A DNA stretch of 64,000 nucleotides from Micromonospora sp. WMMD1102 (GTDB taxonomy: Bacteria; Actinomycetota; Actinomycetes; Mycobacteriales; Micromonosporaceae), in contig NZ_JARUBN010000001.1 in NCBI RefSeq assembly GCF_029626265.1, positions 3,286,001-3,350,000 of the forward strand. The letters are read 5' to 3'. The notes under the pieces were generated by a model. That model worked only from the letters and a program-made list of their open reading frames with translations, searched no databases and was not told the DNA's origin. Shown here one piece after another: positions 35,058 through 44,531 of the stretch. Both the position numbers and the translations under genes were made by a program. The stretch's first letter is position 1. Each line of letters begins with the position of its first letter.

Positions 35058-36059
35058 TCACCCCGACGACCTGGCGGTCGCCAGCTCGTCGTGCCGGGCG
35101 GTGATCTCCTTGAGCCGCTGGATCACGGCGTCCCGAATCTCCGGCGGTTCGAGCACCCGGACATCGGGACCGTAGCCGACGAGCCTACCGGCGAGCGACT
35201 CGGCGTCGGCGTACGGCAGCACGAGGCGGTCTCCGTCAGGTCCGCTCGTCACCTCCCGGGCCCACCGGCGCAGTCCGGCCGCCCGGCCCGGTGCGACGAG
35301 CACGGTGGCCCGGCCGGAGCGTTCCACCGGACCGGACCACTTCGCGACGTGGCTGATCAGGTCGACCCCGACCGGCGGCGCGAAGGCGCCGGGCCGGCCG
35401 GTCAGCTTCACCGCACCGCCGACGATCCGGGAGAGCCGGAAGCAGCGGGGTGCGTCCCGGTCCAGGTCGTGACCGACGACATACCACCGGGCCCGCCAGC
35501 AGACCACGCCCCAGGGTTGCAGGCGGCGGCTGGTGGGCGCGTCCCCGTCGGGTACCCGGTAGTCGAAGCCGACCGTGCGCCGCTCCCGGGCCGCGACGGT
35601 CAGCGGCCCGAACGCCGGGTCGACGGTGACCACCGGCTCCACCCCGAGGGTGGCCTGCGGGTCGACGTCGACTCCGGCGGCCCGCAGCTTGGCCAGCCCG
35701 GACGAGGCCGCCGCGGCGAGCCCGGCGTGCCGCCAGAGCCGGGCGGCGATTCCCACCGCGGCCGCTTCGTCGGGCTCCAGCGGGATGTCCGGCAGCGCGT
35801 ACTCCCGGTGCGCGATCCGGTAGCCCGGCTCCGCGTCGAAGGCGCTGGCCGTACCGGTCTCCAGCGGTACGCCCAGCTCGCGCAGCTCGGCCTTGTCCCG
35901 CTCGAACTTGCGCTGGAAGGCCTCGTGGTCCCGGGGATCGTCCGGATCGTGCTCGTAGCCGGGCACGGTCGCGGCGATCTGGGCGGCGGTCAGGAACCGC
36001 CGGGTGGAGAGCAGACAGATCACCAGGTTGACCAGGCGTTCGGTACGGGTCCGCGACAC
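35058..36059 (-). CDS. pafB: WYL-domain transcriptional activator PafB
   Basis: Protein of 333 residues: N-terminal winged helix (TRTERLVNLVICLLSTRRFL and QRKFERDKAELRELGVPLE), a WYL domain (RTVGFDYRVPDGDAPTSRRL, then CWRARWYVVGHDLDRDAPRC), and the C-terminal WCX domain (VRVLEPPEIRDAVIQRLKEI). It pairs with PafC to control the mycobacterial PafBC DNA-damage regulon; the name comes from linkage to pafA. It is separated from pafA by the oppositely transcribed DUF3866 gene and a small membrane protein gene. Confidence 0.95.
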   Translation of the reverse strand: MSRTRTERLVNLVICLLSTRRFLTAAQIAATVPGYEHDPDDPRDHEAFQRKFERDKAELRELGVPLETGTASAFDAEPGYRIAHREYALPDIPLEPDEAAAVGIAARLWRHAGLAAAASSGLAKLRAAGVDVDPQATLGVEPVVTVDPAFGPLTVAARERRTVGFDYRVPDGDAPTSRRLQPWGVVCWRARWYVVGHDLDRDAPRCFRLSRIVGGAVKLTGRPGAFAPPVGVDLISHVAKWSGPVERSGRATVLVAPGRAAGLRRWAREVTSGPDGDRLVLPYADAESLAGRLVGYGPDVRVLEPPEIRDAVIQRLKEITARHDELATARSSG

Positions 36060-36130
36060 GACACAGACGCTAGCAGTGTCGGATCACGAACCGGGTACCC
36101 GCGCGGCACCGTGCCCCGGTTCGACCCGGA

Positions 36131-36235
36131 GCCGAGATCGAGGCCGACGCCGAGGAGGTCGAGCGCCGGCTGGTCGCCCGCTTCCCGCAGATCCGGTACG
36201 TCTTTCTCGACCCGACCCGGAGCGGCCGGCCGTAG
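36131..36235 (+). pseudogene. Relic of a cation-diffusion-facilitator-type transporter C-terminus
   Basis: About 34 codons ending in a TAG read EVERRLVARFPQIRYVFLDP. This matches the end of the cytoplasmic C-terminal domain of cation-efflux transporters (the RFPxIRxVFLDP strand). No membrane part is present, and the fragment ends 18 bp before the DUF3866 start. It is probably what is left of a gene deleted between pafB and the DUF3866 gene. Confidence 0.5.
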
Positions 36236-36253
36236 CCGGTTACCCTGCCGGCC

Positions 36254-37336
36254 ATGGTGCGATGGCGGTCCGGCACGGTCACGGCGGTCCGGCGGCGCTG
36301 GCACGGTGCCGTCGAACTCGACGTCCGGCAGGCCGACGGCGCGCCGGCACGCGCGCTGGCGTACCCGGCACTGGTCGGCGACCCCGAGCCGGGCGACCGG
36401 GTGCTGCTGAACGTCGGCGCGCTGCTGATGGGACTCGGCACCGGCGGGTACGCCCTGGTGGTGGCGCTGCCGGACCGGCTGCCGGCGGACCCGTCCGAGA
36501 CGGTCGACAGCCGGGACGCCGGGCACCTGGTCAAGGCCCGCTACACGCCGCTGCAACCGATCCTGCTCGGCGTCGACGAGGAGGCGTCCCCGCACCGGGC
36601 CGCGCTCGTCGACGCCGACGACCTCGGCGGGCTGCCGGTGGTCACCGCCGACCTGCACTCCGCGCTGCCGGCGATCGTGGCCGGGATCCGGGCCGACGCG
36701 CCGGACGCCCGGATCGGCTACCTGATGACCGACGGCGGTGCCCTGCCGGCCTGGTTCTCCCGCACCATCGACGGGCTGCGCGGGCAGCTCGCCGGGACGG
36801 TCACCGTGGGGCAGGCGTTCGGCGGCGACCTGGAGGCGACAAACCTGCACAGCGGGCTGCTCGCCGCCCGGCACGTGCTCCGGGCCGACGTGGCGATCGT
36901 CGCGCAGGGACCGGGAAACCTGGGCACCGGTACCCGGTGGGGCTTCTCCGGGGTCGCCGTCGGCGAGGCGGTCAACGCGGTCGCCGCGCTCGGCGGCCGT
37001 CCGGTCGGCTCGCTGCGGATCTCCGGCGCCGACCCTCGGGACCGGCACCGGGGGCTGTCGCACCACAGCCTGACCGCTTACGGCAGGGTGGCGCTGGCCG
37101 CCGCCGACCTGGTCCTCCCGGCCGAGTTGCCGGCGAAGCTGGCCGCGCTCGTCGAACCGGCGCTGGCCCGGCTGGTCGGGCGGCACCGGCTCGTCCGGGT
37201 GCCGGTGCACGGGCTCGACGAGGCGCTGCGGGCCAGTCCGGTCCGATTGTCGACGATGGGCCGGGCGCTGGCCGAGGAGCACGCCTACTTCCTGGCCGCG
37301 GCCGCCGCCGGCCGGTACGCCGCCGGGCTGCGCTGA
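36254..37336 (+). CDS. DUF3866 family protein
   Basis: Protein of 360 residues, a full-length member of an actinobacterial family of unknown function. Visible features are VGDPEPGDRVLLNVGALLMG, GTGGYALVVALPDRL, and a Rossmann-like run of conserved Gly/Asp segments: VVTADLHSALPAIVAGIRAD, IGYLMTDGGALPAWFS, VAIVAQGPGNLGTGTRWGFS and GLSHHSLTAYGRVALAAADL. It lies within the Pup-proteasome neighbourhood in several actinobacteria, but on the strand opposite to pafA and pafB. No activity is known to me. Confidence 0.85.
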   Translation: MVRWRSGTVTAVRRRWHGAVELDVRQADGAPARALAYPALVGDPEPGDRVLLNVGALLMGLGTGGYALVVALPDRLPADPSETVDSRDAGHLVKARYTPLQPILLGVDEEASPHRAALVDADDLGGLPVVTADLHSALPAIVAGIRADAPDARIGYLMTDGGALPAWFSRTIDGLRGQLAGTVTVGQAFGGDLEATNLHSGLLAARHVLRADVAIVAQGPGNLGTGTRWGFSGVAVGEAVNAVAALGGRPVGSLRISGADPRDRHRGLSHHSLTAYGRVALAAADLVLPAELPAKLAALVEPALARLVGRHRLVRVPVHGLDEALRASPVRLSTMGRALAEEHAYFLAAAAAGRYAAGLR

Positions 37337-37406
37337 ACCCGCCCGTCGCGCCCCGCCGCCCCGGCCCCGCCCGCGCCCGACCTGCCGAATCCTGTCCGGC
37401 CGGCGG

Positions 37407-37613
37407 TCAGCTCAGGAAAACCAGCGCCAGCCAGCCGGCCACGACCAGGACGAGCGCGAGCGTGAGCACCCAGGTGGGCACGGTGTACTCGCCCCGCCGG
37501 TTGCGCTCGATCTCCTCCCGGATCTTCGCCCGCCGCCGCTCGTACCGGTTCTGCCGGATCGACTCGGGGCGGCGGTGCTCGTCGTCGTGGTGGCGACCCT
37601 CTGGATGCGTCAT
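37407..37613 (-). CDS. Small tail-anchored membrane protein next to pafA
   Basis: Protein of 68 residues. The first 45 are highly charged (HHDDEHRRPESIRQNRYERR), then comes a single C-terminal membrane helix (WVLTLALVLVVAGWLALVFL). It lies 27 bp downstream of pafA on the same strand and is probably co-transcribed. No family function is known. Confidence 0.75.
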   Translation of the reverse strand: MTHPEGRHHDDEHRRPESIRQNRYERRRAKIREEIERNRRGEYTVPTWVLTLALVLVVAGWLALVFLS

Positions 37614-37640
37614 AGCGGCGCCTAGCCTAACCGCCCGGCC

Positions 37641-38999
37641 TCACATGCTGGCGATCAGCCGCTCGACCCGCTCGTCGTACGCCCGGAACGGGTCCTTGCA
37701 GAGCACCGTGCGCTGGGCCTGGTCGTTCAGCTTCAGGTGTACCCAGTCGACGGTGAAGTCCCGGCGCTTCTCCTGGGCGTGCCGGATGAACTCGCCGCGC
37801 AGCCGGGCCCGGGTGGTCTGCGGCGGGGTTTCCTTCGCCTCGAAGATCTCCGGGTCGGTGGCGATCCGGTCCACCTGCTTGCGCCGCTCCAGCAGCCCGT
37901 AGAGGCCGCGTCCCCGGCGCAGGTCGTGGTAGGCGAGATCCATCTGGGCGATCCTCGGGTGCGACAGCGGCAGGTCGTTCTTGCGCTGGTAGCGCTCGAT
38001 GAGCTGGAGCTTGGTCACCCAGTCGATCTCCCGGGAGACCGGGTCCAGGTTGCCGCTCTCGACCGCGCTCAGCACCCTGCCCCAGAGTTCGACCACCCGC
38101 TTGGCGGTCTGGTCCCCGCCCCGCCGCTCGACGAACTCGGTCGCCTTCGCCAGGTATTCCTGCTGGATCTCCAGCGCGCTTATCTCCTTGTTGGAGGCGA
38201 GCCGGACCTTGCGCCGGCCGGTGACGTCGTGCGACACCTCCCGGATCGCCCGGATCGGGTTCTCCAGCGACAGGTCGCGCATCACCACCCCGGCCTCGAT
38301 CATGCGCAGCACGATGTCCGCGCTGCCGACCTTGAGCAGGGTGGTGACCTCGTTCATGTTGGAGTCGCCGACGATGACGTGCAGTCGCCGGTAGCGCTCG
38401 GCGTCGGCGTGCGGCTCGTCCCGGGTGTTGATGATCGGCCGGCTCCGGGTGGTCGCCGAGGAGACGCCCTCCCAGATGTGCTCGGCCCGCTGGGAGAGGC
38501 AGTAGACGGCGCCACGCGGGGTCTGCAGCACCTTGCCGGCACCGCAGATGAGCTGCCGGGTGACCAGGAACGGGATCAGTACGTCGGCCAGCCGGCCGAA
38601 CTCCCCGTGCCGGGAGACCAGGTAGTTCTCGTGGCAGCCGTACGAGTTGCCGGCCGAGTCGGTGTTGTTCTTGAACAGGTAGATCTCGCCCGCGATGCCC
38701 TCGTCGTGCAGCCGCTTCTCGGCGTCGACCAGCAGACCCTCCAGGATCCGCTCGCCGGCCCGGTCGTGCGCGACCAGGTCGGCGACGGAGTCGCACTCGG
38801 GGGTGGCGTACTCGGGGTGGGATCCGACGTCGAGGTAGAGCCGGGCACCGTTGCGCAGGAACACGTTGCTCGAGCGCCCCCAGGAGACCACCCGGCGGAA
38901 GAGGTAACGGGCGACCTCGTCCGGGGACAGCCGCCGTTGGCCGCGGTAGGTGCAGGTGACACCGTACTCGGTTTCAAGGCCGAAGATTCGCCGCTCCAT
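37641..38999 (-). CDS. pafA: Pup-protein ligase PafA
   Basis: Protein of 452 residues, the usual length. PafA uses ATP to phosphorylate the C-terminal Glu of Pup and then joins it to substrate lysines. The glutamine-synthetase-like fold shows [20 protein letters not shown] (nucleotide and Mg ligands), [20 protein letters not shown], and [20 protein letters not shown], followed by [20 protein letters not shown]. It is paralogous to Dop further upstream. It is normally directly after prcA; here three rml genes intervene. Confidence 0.97.
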   Translation of the reverse strand: MERRIFGLETEYGVTCTYRGQRRLSPDEVARYLFRRVVSWGRSSNVFLRNGARLYLDVGSHPEYATPECDSVADLVAHDRAGERILEGLLVDAEKRLHDEGIAGEIYLFKNNTDSAGNSYGCHENYLVSRHGEFGRLADVLIPFLVTRQLICGAGKVLQTPRGAVYCLSQRAEHIWEGVSSATTRSRPIINTRDEPHADAERYRRLHVIVGDSNMNEVTTLLKVGSADIVLRMIEAGVVMRDLSLENPIRAIREVSHDVTGRRKVRLASNKEISALEIQQEYLAKATEFVERRGGDQTAKRVVELWGRVLSAVESGNLDPVSREIDWVTKLQLIERYQRKNDLPLSHPRIAQMDLAYHDLRRGRGLYGLLERRKQVDRIATDPEIFEAKETPPQTTRARLRGEFIRHAQEKRRDFTVDWVHLKLNDQAQRTVLCKDPFRAYDERVERLIASM

Positions 39000-39088
39000 G
39001 CTTGGAGATTAGTCGCCCGGAGCCCGGGTTGGTCAGTGTCGGGGCCCGGCGATGTCCGCGGAACCGCCACGAACCCGCCGCCGGCCGG

Positions 39089-39961
39089 TCAGCGGCCGGG
39101 ATCGTCGAGGATGCCGTAGAGGTACTCGCCGTAGCCGCTGCGGCACAGCGGGCGGGCCAGGTCGCGGAGCTGGTCGTCGGAGATGAGGCCGCTGCGCCAG
39201 GCCACCTCCTCGATGCAGCCCACCTTGAGGCCCTGCCGCTCCTCCACCACCCGGACGAACTCGCCGGCCTGCACCAGCGAGTTGAAGGTGCCGGTGTCCA
39301 GCCAGGCGGTCCCCCGGTCCAGGGCGGTGACCTGGAGCCGGCCCGCCGCCAGGTAGGTCTGGTTCACCGCGGTGATCTCCAACTCGCCCCGGTCGCTCGG
39401 CTTCAGCCCCTTGGCGATCTCCACCACGTCGTTGGCGTAGAAGTAGAGGCCGGGGACGGCGTACCGGGATTTGGGTTTCTCCGGCTTCTCCTCGATCGAG
39501 AGTGCCCGCCCGTCCGGGTCGAACTCGACGATTCCGTAGCCCTCGCAGTTCGCCACCGGATAGGCGAAGATCCGGCCGCCGTCCGGGTTGCCGTTGCGGG
39601 CCAGGCTCCGCCCCAGCCCGGTGCCGTAGAAGATGTTGTCGCCGAGGATCAGCGCGACCGGGGCACCGGCCAGAAACTCCTCGCCGAGCAGGAACGCCTG
39701 GGCGATTCCGTCCGGGGACGGCTGCACGGCGAATTCCAGCCGGAGGCCCCACTGTGAGCCGTCCCGCAGCAGTTGCCGGAACTGCGCCTGGTCGCCCGGA
39801 GTGGTGATGATGAGGATTTCCCGTATTCCCGCCATGACCAACGTGGAGAGCGGGTAATAGATCATCGGTTTGTCGAAAATGGGCATTAGTTGTTTCGAGA
39901 CCGCCTGGGTGATCGGCCACAGCCGCGAACCGGTGCCGCCGGCCAGCAGGATTCCGCGCAT
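39089..39961 (-). CDS. rmlA: Glucose-1-phosphate thymidylyltransferase RmlA
   Basis: Protein of 290 residues. It makes dTDP-glucose from glucose 1-phosphate and dTTP, the first step to dTDP-rhamnose. The nucleotide loop is [20 protein letters not shown], followed by [16 protein letters not shown]; metal/sugar contacts are in [14 protein letters not shown], and the C-terminal part has [20 protein letters not shown]. It diverges from rmlB with a 98-bp promoter gap. Rhamnose is needed for cell-wall linkage in mycobacteria and for glycans or natural products in other actinomycetes. Confidence 0.97.
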   Translation of the reverse strand: MRGILLAGGTGSRLWPITQAVSKQLMPIFDKPMIYYPLSTLVMAGIREILIITTPGDQAQFRQLLRDGSQWGLRLEFAVQPSPDGIAQAFLLGEEFLAGAPVALILGDNIFYGTGLGRSLARNGNPDGGRIFAYPVANCEGYGIVEFDPDGRALSIEEKPEKPKSRYAVPGLYFYANDVVEIAKGLKPSDRGELEITAVNQTYLAAGRLQVTALDRGTAWLDTGTFNSLVQAGEFVRVVEERQGLKVGCIEEVAWRSGLISDDQLRDLARPLCRSGYGEYLYGILDDPGR

Positions 39962-40059
39962 TCGCGCAGGTTACCGGGGGCGGCCGGGTCTTGTAGTCAA
40001 TTCACTGACACTCGCCGTCGCGGGCGTGCCGGGCGAGCGGCGCGTAGACTTCCCGATTC

Positions 40060-41058
40060 ATGAGGATTCTCGTGACCGGTGGAGCCGGATTCATCGGTTC
40101 TGAATACGTGCGCATGCTGCTGACCGGCACCGGTCCCCGCCTCGCGCCGAGCGCGGTCACCGTGCTCGACAAGCTCACCTACTCCGGAAACCTCGCCAAT
40201 CTCGATCCGGTACGCACCGATCCCCGGCTGCGGGTGGTGGTCGGGGATATCTGCGACCCGGCCGTCGTCGACGAGGTGACCCCGGGGCACGACGTGGTCG
40301 TGCACTTCGCGGCCGAGTCGCACGTCGACCGTTCCATCCACCGGGCGGCGCCGTTCGTCACCACGAACGTGCTCGGCACGCAGACCCTGCTGGAGTCGGC
40401 ACTGCGACACCGTACCGGCCGGTTCGTGCACGTCTCCACCGACGAGGTCTACGGCTCGATCGAGCAGGGCTCCTGGACCGAGACGACGCCGCTGGCGCCG
40501 AACTCGCCGTACTCGGCCGCCAAGGCCGGCTCCGACCTGCTGGCGTTGGCCTACCACCGCACCTACGGGATGGACGTGGTGCTGACCCGCTGCTCGAACA
40601 ACTACGGGCCGTACCAGTTCCCGGAGAAGATGGTCCCGCTCTTCGTCACCAACCTGCTCGACGGCGGCACGGTGCCGCTCTACGGCGACGGCGGCAACGT
40701 CCGGGACTGGCTGCACGTGCACGACCACTGTGTCGGGGTCGCCCTGGTGCAGGACAAGGGGCGGCCGGGCGAGGTCTACCACATCGGCGGCGGCACCGAG
40801 CTGACCAACCGGGAGCTGACCGGCCGGCTGCTCGCCGCCTGCGGCACCAGCTGGGACCGGGTCCGGCCGGTCGCCGACCGGATGGGCCACGACCGCCGCT
40901 ACTCGCTCGACATCACGAAGATCAGCGAAGAACTCGGGTACGCCCCCAGCGTCGACCTCGACCGCGGACTCGCCGAGACCGTCGCCTGGTACCGGGAAAA
41001 CCGGCACTGGTGGGCGCCGCTGAAGGCGCGGATCAACGACACGGAGATCGGCCGGTGA
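40060..41058 (+). CDS. rmlB: dTDP-glucose 4,6-dehydratase RmlB
   Basis: Protein of 332 residues. It is an extended short-chain dehydrogenase: NAD-binding ILVTGGAGFIGSEYVRML, DKLTYSGNLANL, catalytic THR in HVSTDEVYGS (Asp-Glu pair for dehydration), and YSAAKAGSDLLALAYHRTYG (Tyr/Lys). Then CSNNYGPYQFPEKMVPLFV and DNRDW-like RDWLHVHDHC follow. It makes dTDP-4-keto-6-deoxyglucose, a branch point for rhamnose and other deoxysugars. The RmlC epimerase gene is not in the window. Confidence 0.97.
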   Translation: MRILVTGGAGFIGSEYVRMLLTGTGPRLAPSAVTVLDKLTYSGNLANLDPVRTDPRLRVVVGDICDPAVVDEVTPGHDVVVHFAAESHVDRSIHRAAPFVTTNVLGTQTLLESALRHRTGRFVHVSTDEVYGSIEQGSWTETTPLAPNSPYSAAKAGSDLLALAYHRTYGMDVVLTRCSNNYGPYQFPEKMVPLFVTNLLDGGTVPLYGDGGNVRDWLHVHDHCVGVALVQDKGRPGEVYHIGGGTELTNRELTGRLLAACGTSWDRVRPVADRMGHDRRYSLDITKISEELGYAPSVDLDRGLAETVAWYRENRHWWAPLKARINDTEIGR

Positions 41059-41146
41059 ACGGCGCGCGTCGCCGTCGGCGAGCGGACCGGGGGGCTTGGC
41101 GGTGTCGTGCGGGGTCCGGGAAGGGCTGCCCCGGGCCGGCGGTGCC

Positions 41147-42127
41147 GTGACCGGTCGGTGCGGTGCCGAGCCGCCGGCCTGGCTGGTTACCGGGGCCGGC
41201 GGGATGCTCGGCCGGGACCTGGTGGCGGTGCTTTCCGCCCGGCATCCGGGCCGGGTCACCGCCGCGCCCCGGGCGCAGGTCGACCTGACCGACCCGGCCG
41301 CGGTCCGGTCGGCGGTGACCGGGCACCAGATCGTGGTCAACGCGGCCGGCTGGACCGATGTGGACGGGGCGGAGCGGCACGAGGCGGCGGCCACCGAGGT
41401 CAACGGCGCCGGGACGGCGAACCTGGCGGCGGCCTGCGCCGAGACCGGCGCCCGGCTGCTGCACGTCTCCACCGACTACGTCTTCGCCGGGGACGCCGAC
41501 CGGCCCTACCCGGAGGACGCACCGACCGCACCGGTGAACGCCTACGGGCGCAGCAAGCTGGCCGGCGAACTCGCCGTGGCCCGGCTACTGCCCCGGACGG
41601 GCTACCTGGTACGCACCGCGTGGCTGTACGGCGCACACGGCCCCAACTTCGTCAGCACCATGCTCCGGCTCGCGGCCGAACGTCCGCACCTCGACGTGGT
41701 CGACGACCAGCTCGGCCAGCCCACCTGGTCGTACGCGCTCGCGGAGCGGCTCGCCGACCTCGGCGCCGCCGCACTCCGCAACGCCGCCCCGGCCGGGGTC
41801 TACCACGGCACGGCGAGCGGCCGGACGAGCTGGTACGGCCTGGCCCGCGAGGTCTTCGCCCGGACCGGGCTGGACCCGGAACGGATCCGCCGCACCGGCA
41901 GTGACCGGTTCCCCCGGCCCGCTCGGCGCCCCGGCTACAGCGTGCTCGGGCACGACGGCTGGTCCCGGGCCGGGCTGGCTCCGATGGCACACTGGCGGAC
42001 GATGCTCGCCGAGGCGCTGCGCCCGGACGGCACCCTGGCCGACGCCCGCCGGTCGGCCGCACCGGCCCAGCAGCCGCCACCGGAGCAGACCGCTGACGAC
42101 GAGCGGGTCCGGACGTCGTCGCGGTGA
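41147..42127 (+). CDS. rmlD: dTDP-4-dehydrorhamnose reductase RmlD
   Basis: Protein of 326 residues from a GTG at 41147; in-frame starts at 41096 and 41102 are possible because the ribosome-binding sites are all weak. It completes dTDP-rhamnose synthesis by reducing dTDP-4-dehydrorhamnose with NAD(P)H. Features are AWLVTGAGGMLGRDLVAVL, NAAGWTDVDGAERHEAAA, HVSTDYVFAGD, NAYGRSKLAGELAVARL (catalytic Tyr/Lys), and RTAWLYGAHGPNFVSTML. The last 30 residues are a disordered extension. It is likely in one transcript with rmlB. Confidence 0.94.
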   Translation: MTGRCGAEPPAWLVTGAGGMLGRDLVAVLSARHPGRVTAAPRAQVDLTDPAAVRSAVTGHQIVVNAAGWTDVDGAERHEAAATEVNGAGTANLAAACAETGARLLHVSTDYVFAGDADRPYPEDAPTAPVNAYGRSKLAGELAVARLLPRTGYLVRTAWLYGAHGPNFVSTMLRLAAERPHLDVVDDQLGQPTWSYALAERLADLGAAALRNAAPAGVYHGTASGRTSWYGLAREVFARTGLDPERIRRTGSDRFPRPARRPGYSVLGHDGWSRAGLAPMAHWRTMLAEALRPDGTLADARRSAAPAQQPPPEQTADDERVRTSSR

Positions 42128-42245
42128 CCCGACGGCGGCGGCCGGCAGCCCCGGTCGGCGGCAGCACGACATCGGGACCGCACCGGGCAGGCAGGGGTAC
42201 GGCGGCCACGGACCGGCCGGGTGCCACCCCGGGGCGTCGGAGGTA

Positions 42246-43118
42246 CTACTCCGACTTCTCGTCGCCGGTGGGCTTGCTGCGGCCGGACCTGCCACCGCCG
42301 GCCGGCTTCGCCTTGCCCTCCAGGTCCGCGGAGCCGGCGGACTCGGCCGGCTTGTCCGGGCCCGGCGCCGGGGCCTTCGGCTCGGCCGGCGGCCCCTCGC
42401 CGCCGTCCGCCTCCGCCGGTGCGCCGTTGAGCAGCGAGGCGAGCGCGGCGCCGGTGATCCGCCGGAAGGTACGCCCGACCCGCCGCCGGTCCAGGATCGC
42501 CACCTCGAGCTGGCTGGCGGCGATGGTCCGGGGCGCCCCGCCCTCGCCACCGACGCTGCCGAGCGCCCGGACCGCGAGCCGGACCGCCGCGTCCAGCGAC
42601 ATGTCCGGCTGGTGCTGCTCGCGCAGTGCCCCGGTGACCGCCTCGGCCTGCCCGCCCATCGCCATCCGGCCGGGCTCGTCGTTCACCGAACCGTCGTAGG
42701 TGATCCGGTAGAGCTCGTCCGCCTCCGGCGTGCTGCCCACCTCGGCGACGCAGATCTCGACCTCGAAGGGCTTGGACTGCTCGGTGAAGATCGCCCCGAG
42801 AGTCTGGGCGTACGCGTTCGCCAGCGCCCGGCCGGTGACGTCGCGCCGGTCGAAGCTGAGCCCGATCGCGTCCGCCATCCGGACCCCGGCGCGCCGCAGG
42901 TTCTCGAACTCGTTGTACCGGCCGACGGCGGCGAAGGCGACCCGGTCGTAGATCTCGCTGACCTTGTGCAGGGCGCTGGAGAGGTTCTCCGCCACGAAGA
43001 GCACCCCGCCGGAGTAGCTGAGCGTCACGGCGCTCCGGCCGCGCGCGATGCCCTTGCGGGCCAGCTCCGAACGGTCGCGCATGATCTGCTCGGGTGAGGC
43101 GTAGAACTGCATGGCCAC
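42246..43118 (-). CDS. prcA: 20S proteasome alpha subunit PrcA
   Basis: Protein of 290 residues from the GTG at 43118. The N-terminus [20 protein letters not shown] then [13 protein letters not shown] is the alpha-subunit gate segment. The Ntn-hydrolase fold lacks the catalytic Thr, as it should in alpha subunits: [38 protein letters not shown]. The C-terminal 50 residues are a Pro/Gly/Lys-rich disordered tail typical of actinobacteria. It forms the outer rings of the core particle with PrcB and docks Mpa. It lies 60 bp downstream of prcB. Confidence 0.97.
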   Translation of the reverse strand: MAMQFYASPEQIMRDRSELARKGIARGRSAVTLSYSGGVLFVAENLSSALHKVSEIYDRVAFAAVGRYNEFENLRRAGVRMADAIGLSFDRRDVTGRALANAYAQTLGAIFTEQSKPFEVEICVAEVGSTPEADELYRITYDGSVNDEPGRMAMGGQAEAVTGALREQHQPDMSLDAAVRLAVRALGSVGGEGGAPRTIAASQLEVAILDRRRVGRTFRRITGAALASLLNGAPAEADGGEGPPAEPKAPAPGPDKPAESAGSADLEGKAKPAGGGRSGRSKPTGDEKSE

Positions 43119-43178
43119 GGCGGCGGTTCTCCTGTCCGGTTCTGCTGCGACGGCGGGTTGCGGGTGCTGCGGGGCGGC

Positions 43179-44018
43179 TCAGCCGCCCGGGTTCTCCATC
43201 CGGGCGGCGACCACCGCTTCGGCGACCTCGGCCGCCTCGGCGTCGGAGAGCCGGTTGGTGCCCTCGGCGGTGGCCGTCATCACCACCGGATAGATCCGGC
43301 GGCTCAGGTCGGGGCCACCGGTGGCGCTGTCGTCGTCGGCGGCGTCGTAGAGTGCGTCGACGGCGATCCGGATCGCGTCGGGGGTGCTCAGCCCCGGACG
43401 GTACCGCTTCTTCAGGGCCGCCTTGGCGAAGAGCGAGCCGGAGCCGATGCCGTCGTAGCCGGTCTCCTCGTAGGGTCCGCCGGCCACGTCGAAGCTGAAG
43501 ATCCGGCCGGCCTTGTCCGGGTCGCTGGCGGCAAGGTCGAAGCCGGCGAAGAGCGGGATCACCGCGAGTCCCTGCATCGCGGCACCGAGGTTGCCCCGGA
43601 TCATCGCGGCCAGCCGGTTGGCCTTGCCGTCGAGGGAGAGCATCGCTCCCTCGATCTTCTCGTAGTGCTCCAGCTCCACCTGGAAGAGCCGCACCATCTC
43701 CAGGGCGATGCCGGCGGTGCCGGCGAAACCGACGAGCGAGTACTCGTCGGCCGGGTGCACCTTGCGGATGTCCCGACTGGAGATCATGTTGCCCATCGTG
43801 CCGCGCCGGTCACCGGCCATCACCACCCCGTCGACAGTGGTCAGCGCGACGATGGTGGTGGCGTGCGGGACGAGGTCGCCGGCAGAGCCGGGCGGCAGTG
43901 GCCGGCGACCGGGCAGCAGGTCGGGGGCCGCCGTGCTCAGGAACTGGGTGAACGAGGACGTGCCCACGTTCAGGAACACGTCGGGTAGACGCCCGGTTGG
44001 ATCAAAAGCCGCTGCCAC
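43179..44018 (-). CDS. prcB: 20S proteasome beta subunit PrcB
   Basis: Protein of 279 residues. A propeptide of 53 residues is removed autocatalytically to expose Thr54 ([18 protein letters not shown]) as the catalytic nucleophile. Further Ntn-hydrolase parts are [37 protein letters not shown], and [20 protein letters not shown]. It makes the proteolytic inner rings of the core particle that degrades pupylated proteins. It is third in the run dop, pup, prcB, prcA. Confidence 0.97.
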   Translation of the reverse strand: MAAAFDPTGRLPDVFLNVGTSSFTQFLSTAAPDLLPGRRPLPPGSAGDLVPHATTIVALTTVDGVVMAGDRRGTMGNMISSRDIRKVHPADEYSLVGFAGTAGIALEMVRLFQVELEHYEKIEGAMLSLDGKANRLAAMIRGNLGAAMQGLAVIPLFAGFDLAASDPDKAGRIFSFDVAGGPYEETGYDGIGSGSLFAKAALKKRYRPGLSTPDAIRIAVDALYDAADDDSATGGPDLSRRIYPVVMTATAEGTNRLSDAEAAEVAEAVVAARMENPGG

Positions 44019-44219
44019 GTGCTCCCTCTCAGCTGTCTCGTCACGTCGCCCGGATCCCCCGCGTCAGCGCGGAAACCGGGCGAGGCCACCGTTGCGGTTG
44101 AAGCAGAGTATCCCCCGGATCTCCCCGGTGCGATGATCGTCGCCACCGTGTTACGCGAGCGCTGACGAGCCGGCCGAGATGGCCGGCTCGGACCCGCGCG
44201 AACACGCCCGGGGGTACGG

Positions 44220-44435
44220 CTACTGTCCGCCCTTCTGGACGTAGCCCCGGACGAACTCCTCGGCGTTCTCCTCGAGCACCGAGTCGATCTCGTCCAGCAG
44301 GTCGTCGACGTCCTCGGTGATCTCCGCGTGCCGCTCGGCGACCTCCGGGTTCGCCTCGGTCGCGACCTCGTCGACCTCCTCGTCCCGGCGTGCCTTGCCG
44401 GACTGCGACTGACCGCCGGTGTCACGGGTAGCCAT
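44220..44435 (-). CDS. pup: Prokaryotic ubiquitin-like protein Pup
   Basis: Protein of 71 residues from the ATG at 44435. It is disordered in the first half (MATRDTGGQSQSGKARRDEE) with a C-terminal coiled-coil segment (DDLLDEIDSVLEENAEEFVR) that binds Mpa. It ends in VQKGGQ, so the terminal Gln must be deamidated to Glu by Dop before PafA can ligate it. It lies 97 bp downstream of dop and 201 bp upstream of prcB. Confidence 0.97.
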   Translation of the reverse strand: MATRDTGGQSQSGKARRDEEVDEVATEANPEVAERHAEITEDVDDLLDEIDSVLEENAEEFVRGYVQKGGQ

Positions 44436-44531
44436 GTCTGCTGCCTCCTCCACGATCGCCTGGGGAAAACTTACCTCGGACGGACGACGAATCCGCCGGC
44501 ACCACCGCTGTCGGCGGCACCCGGCCCGGCG

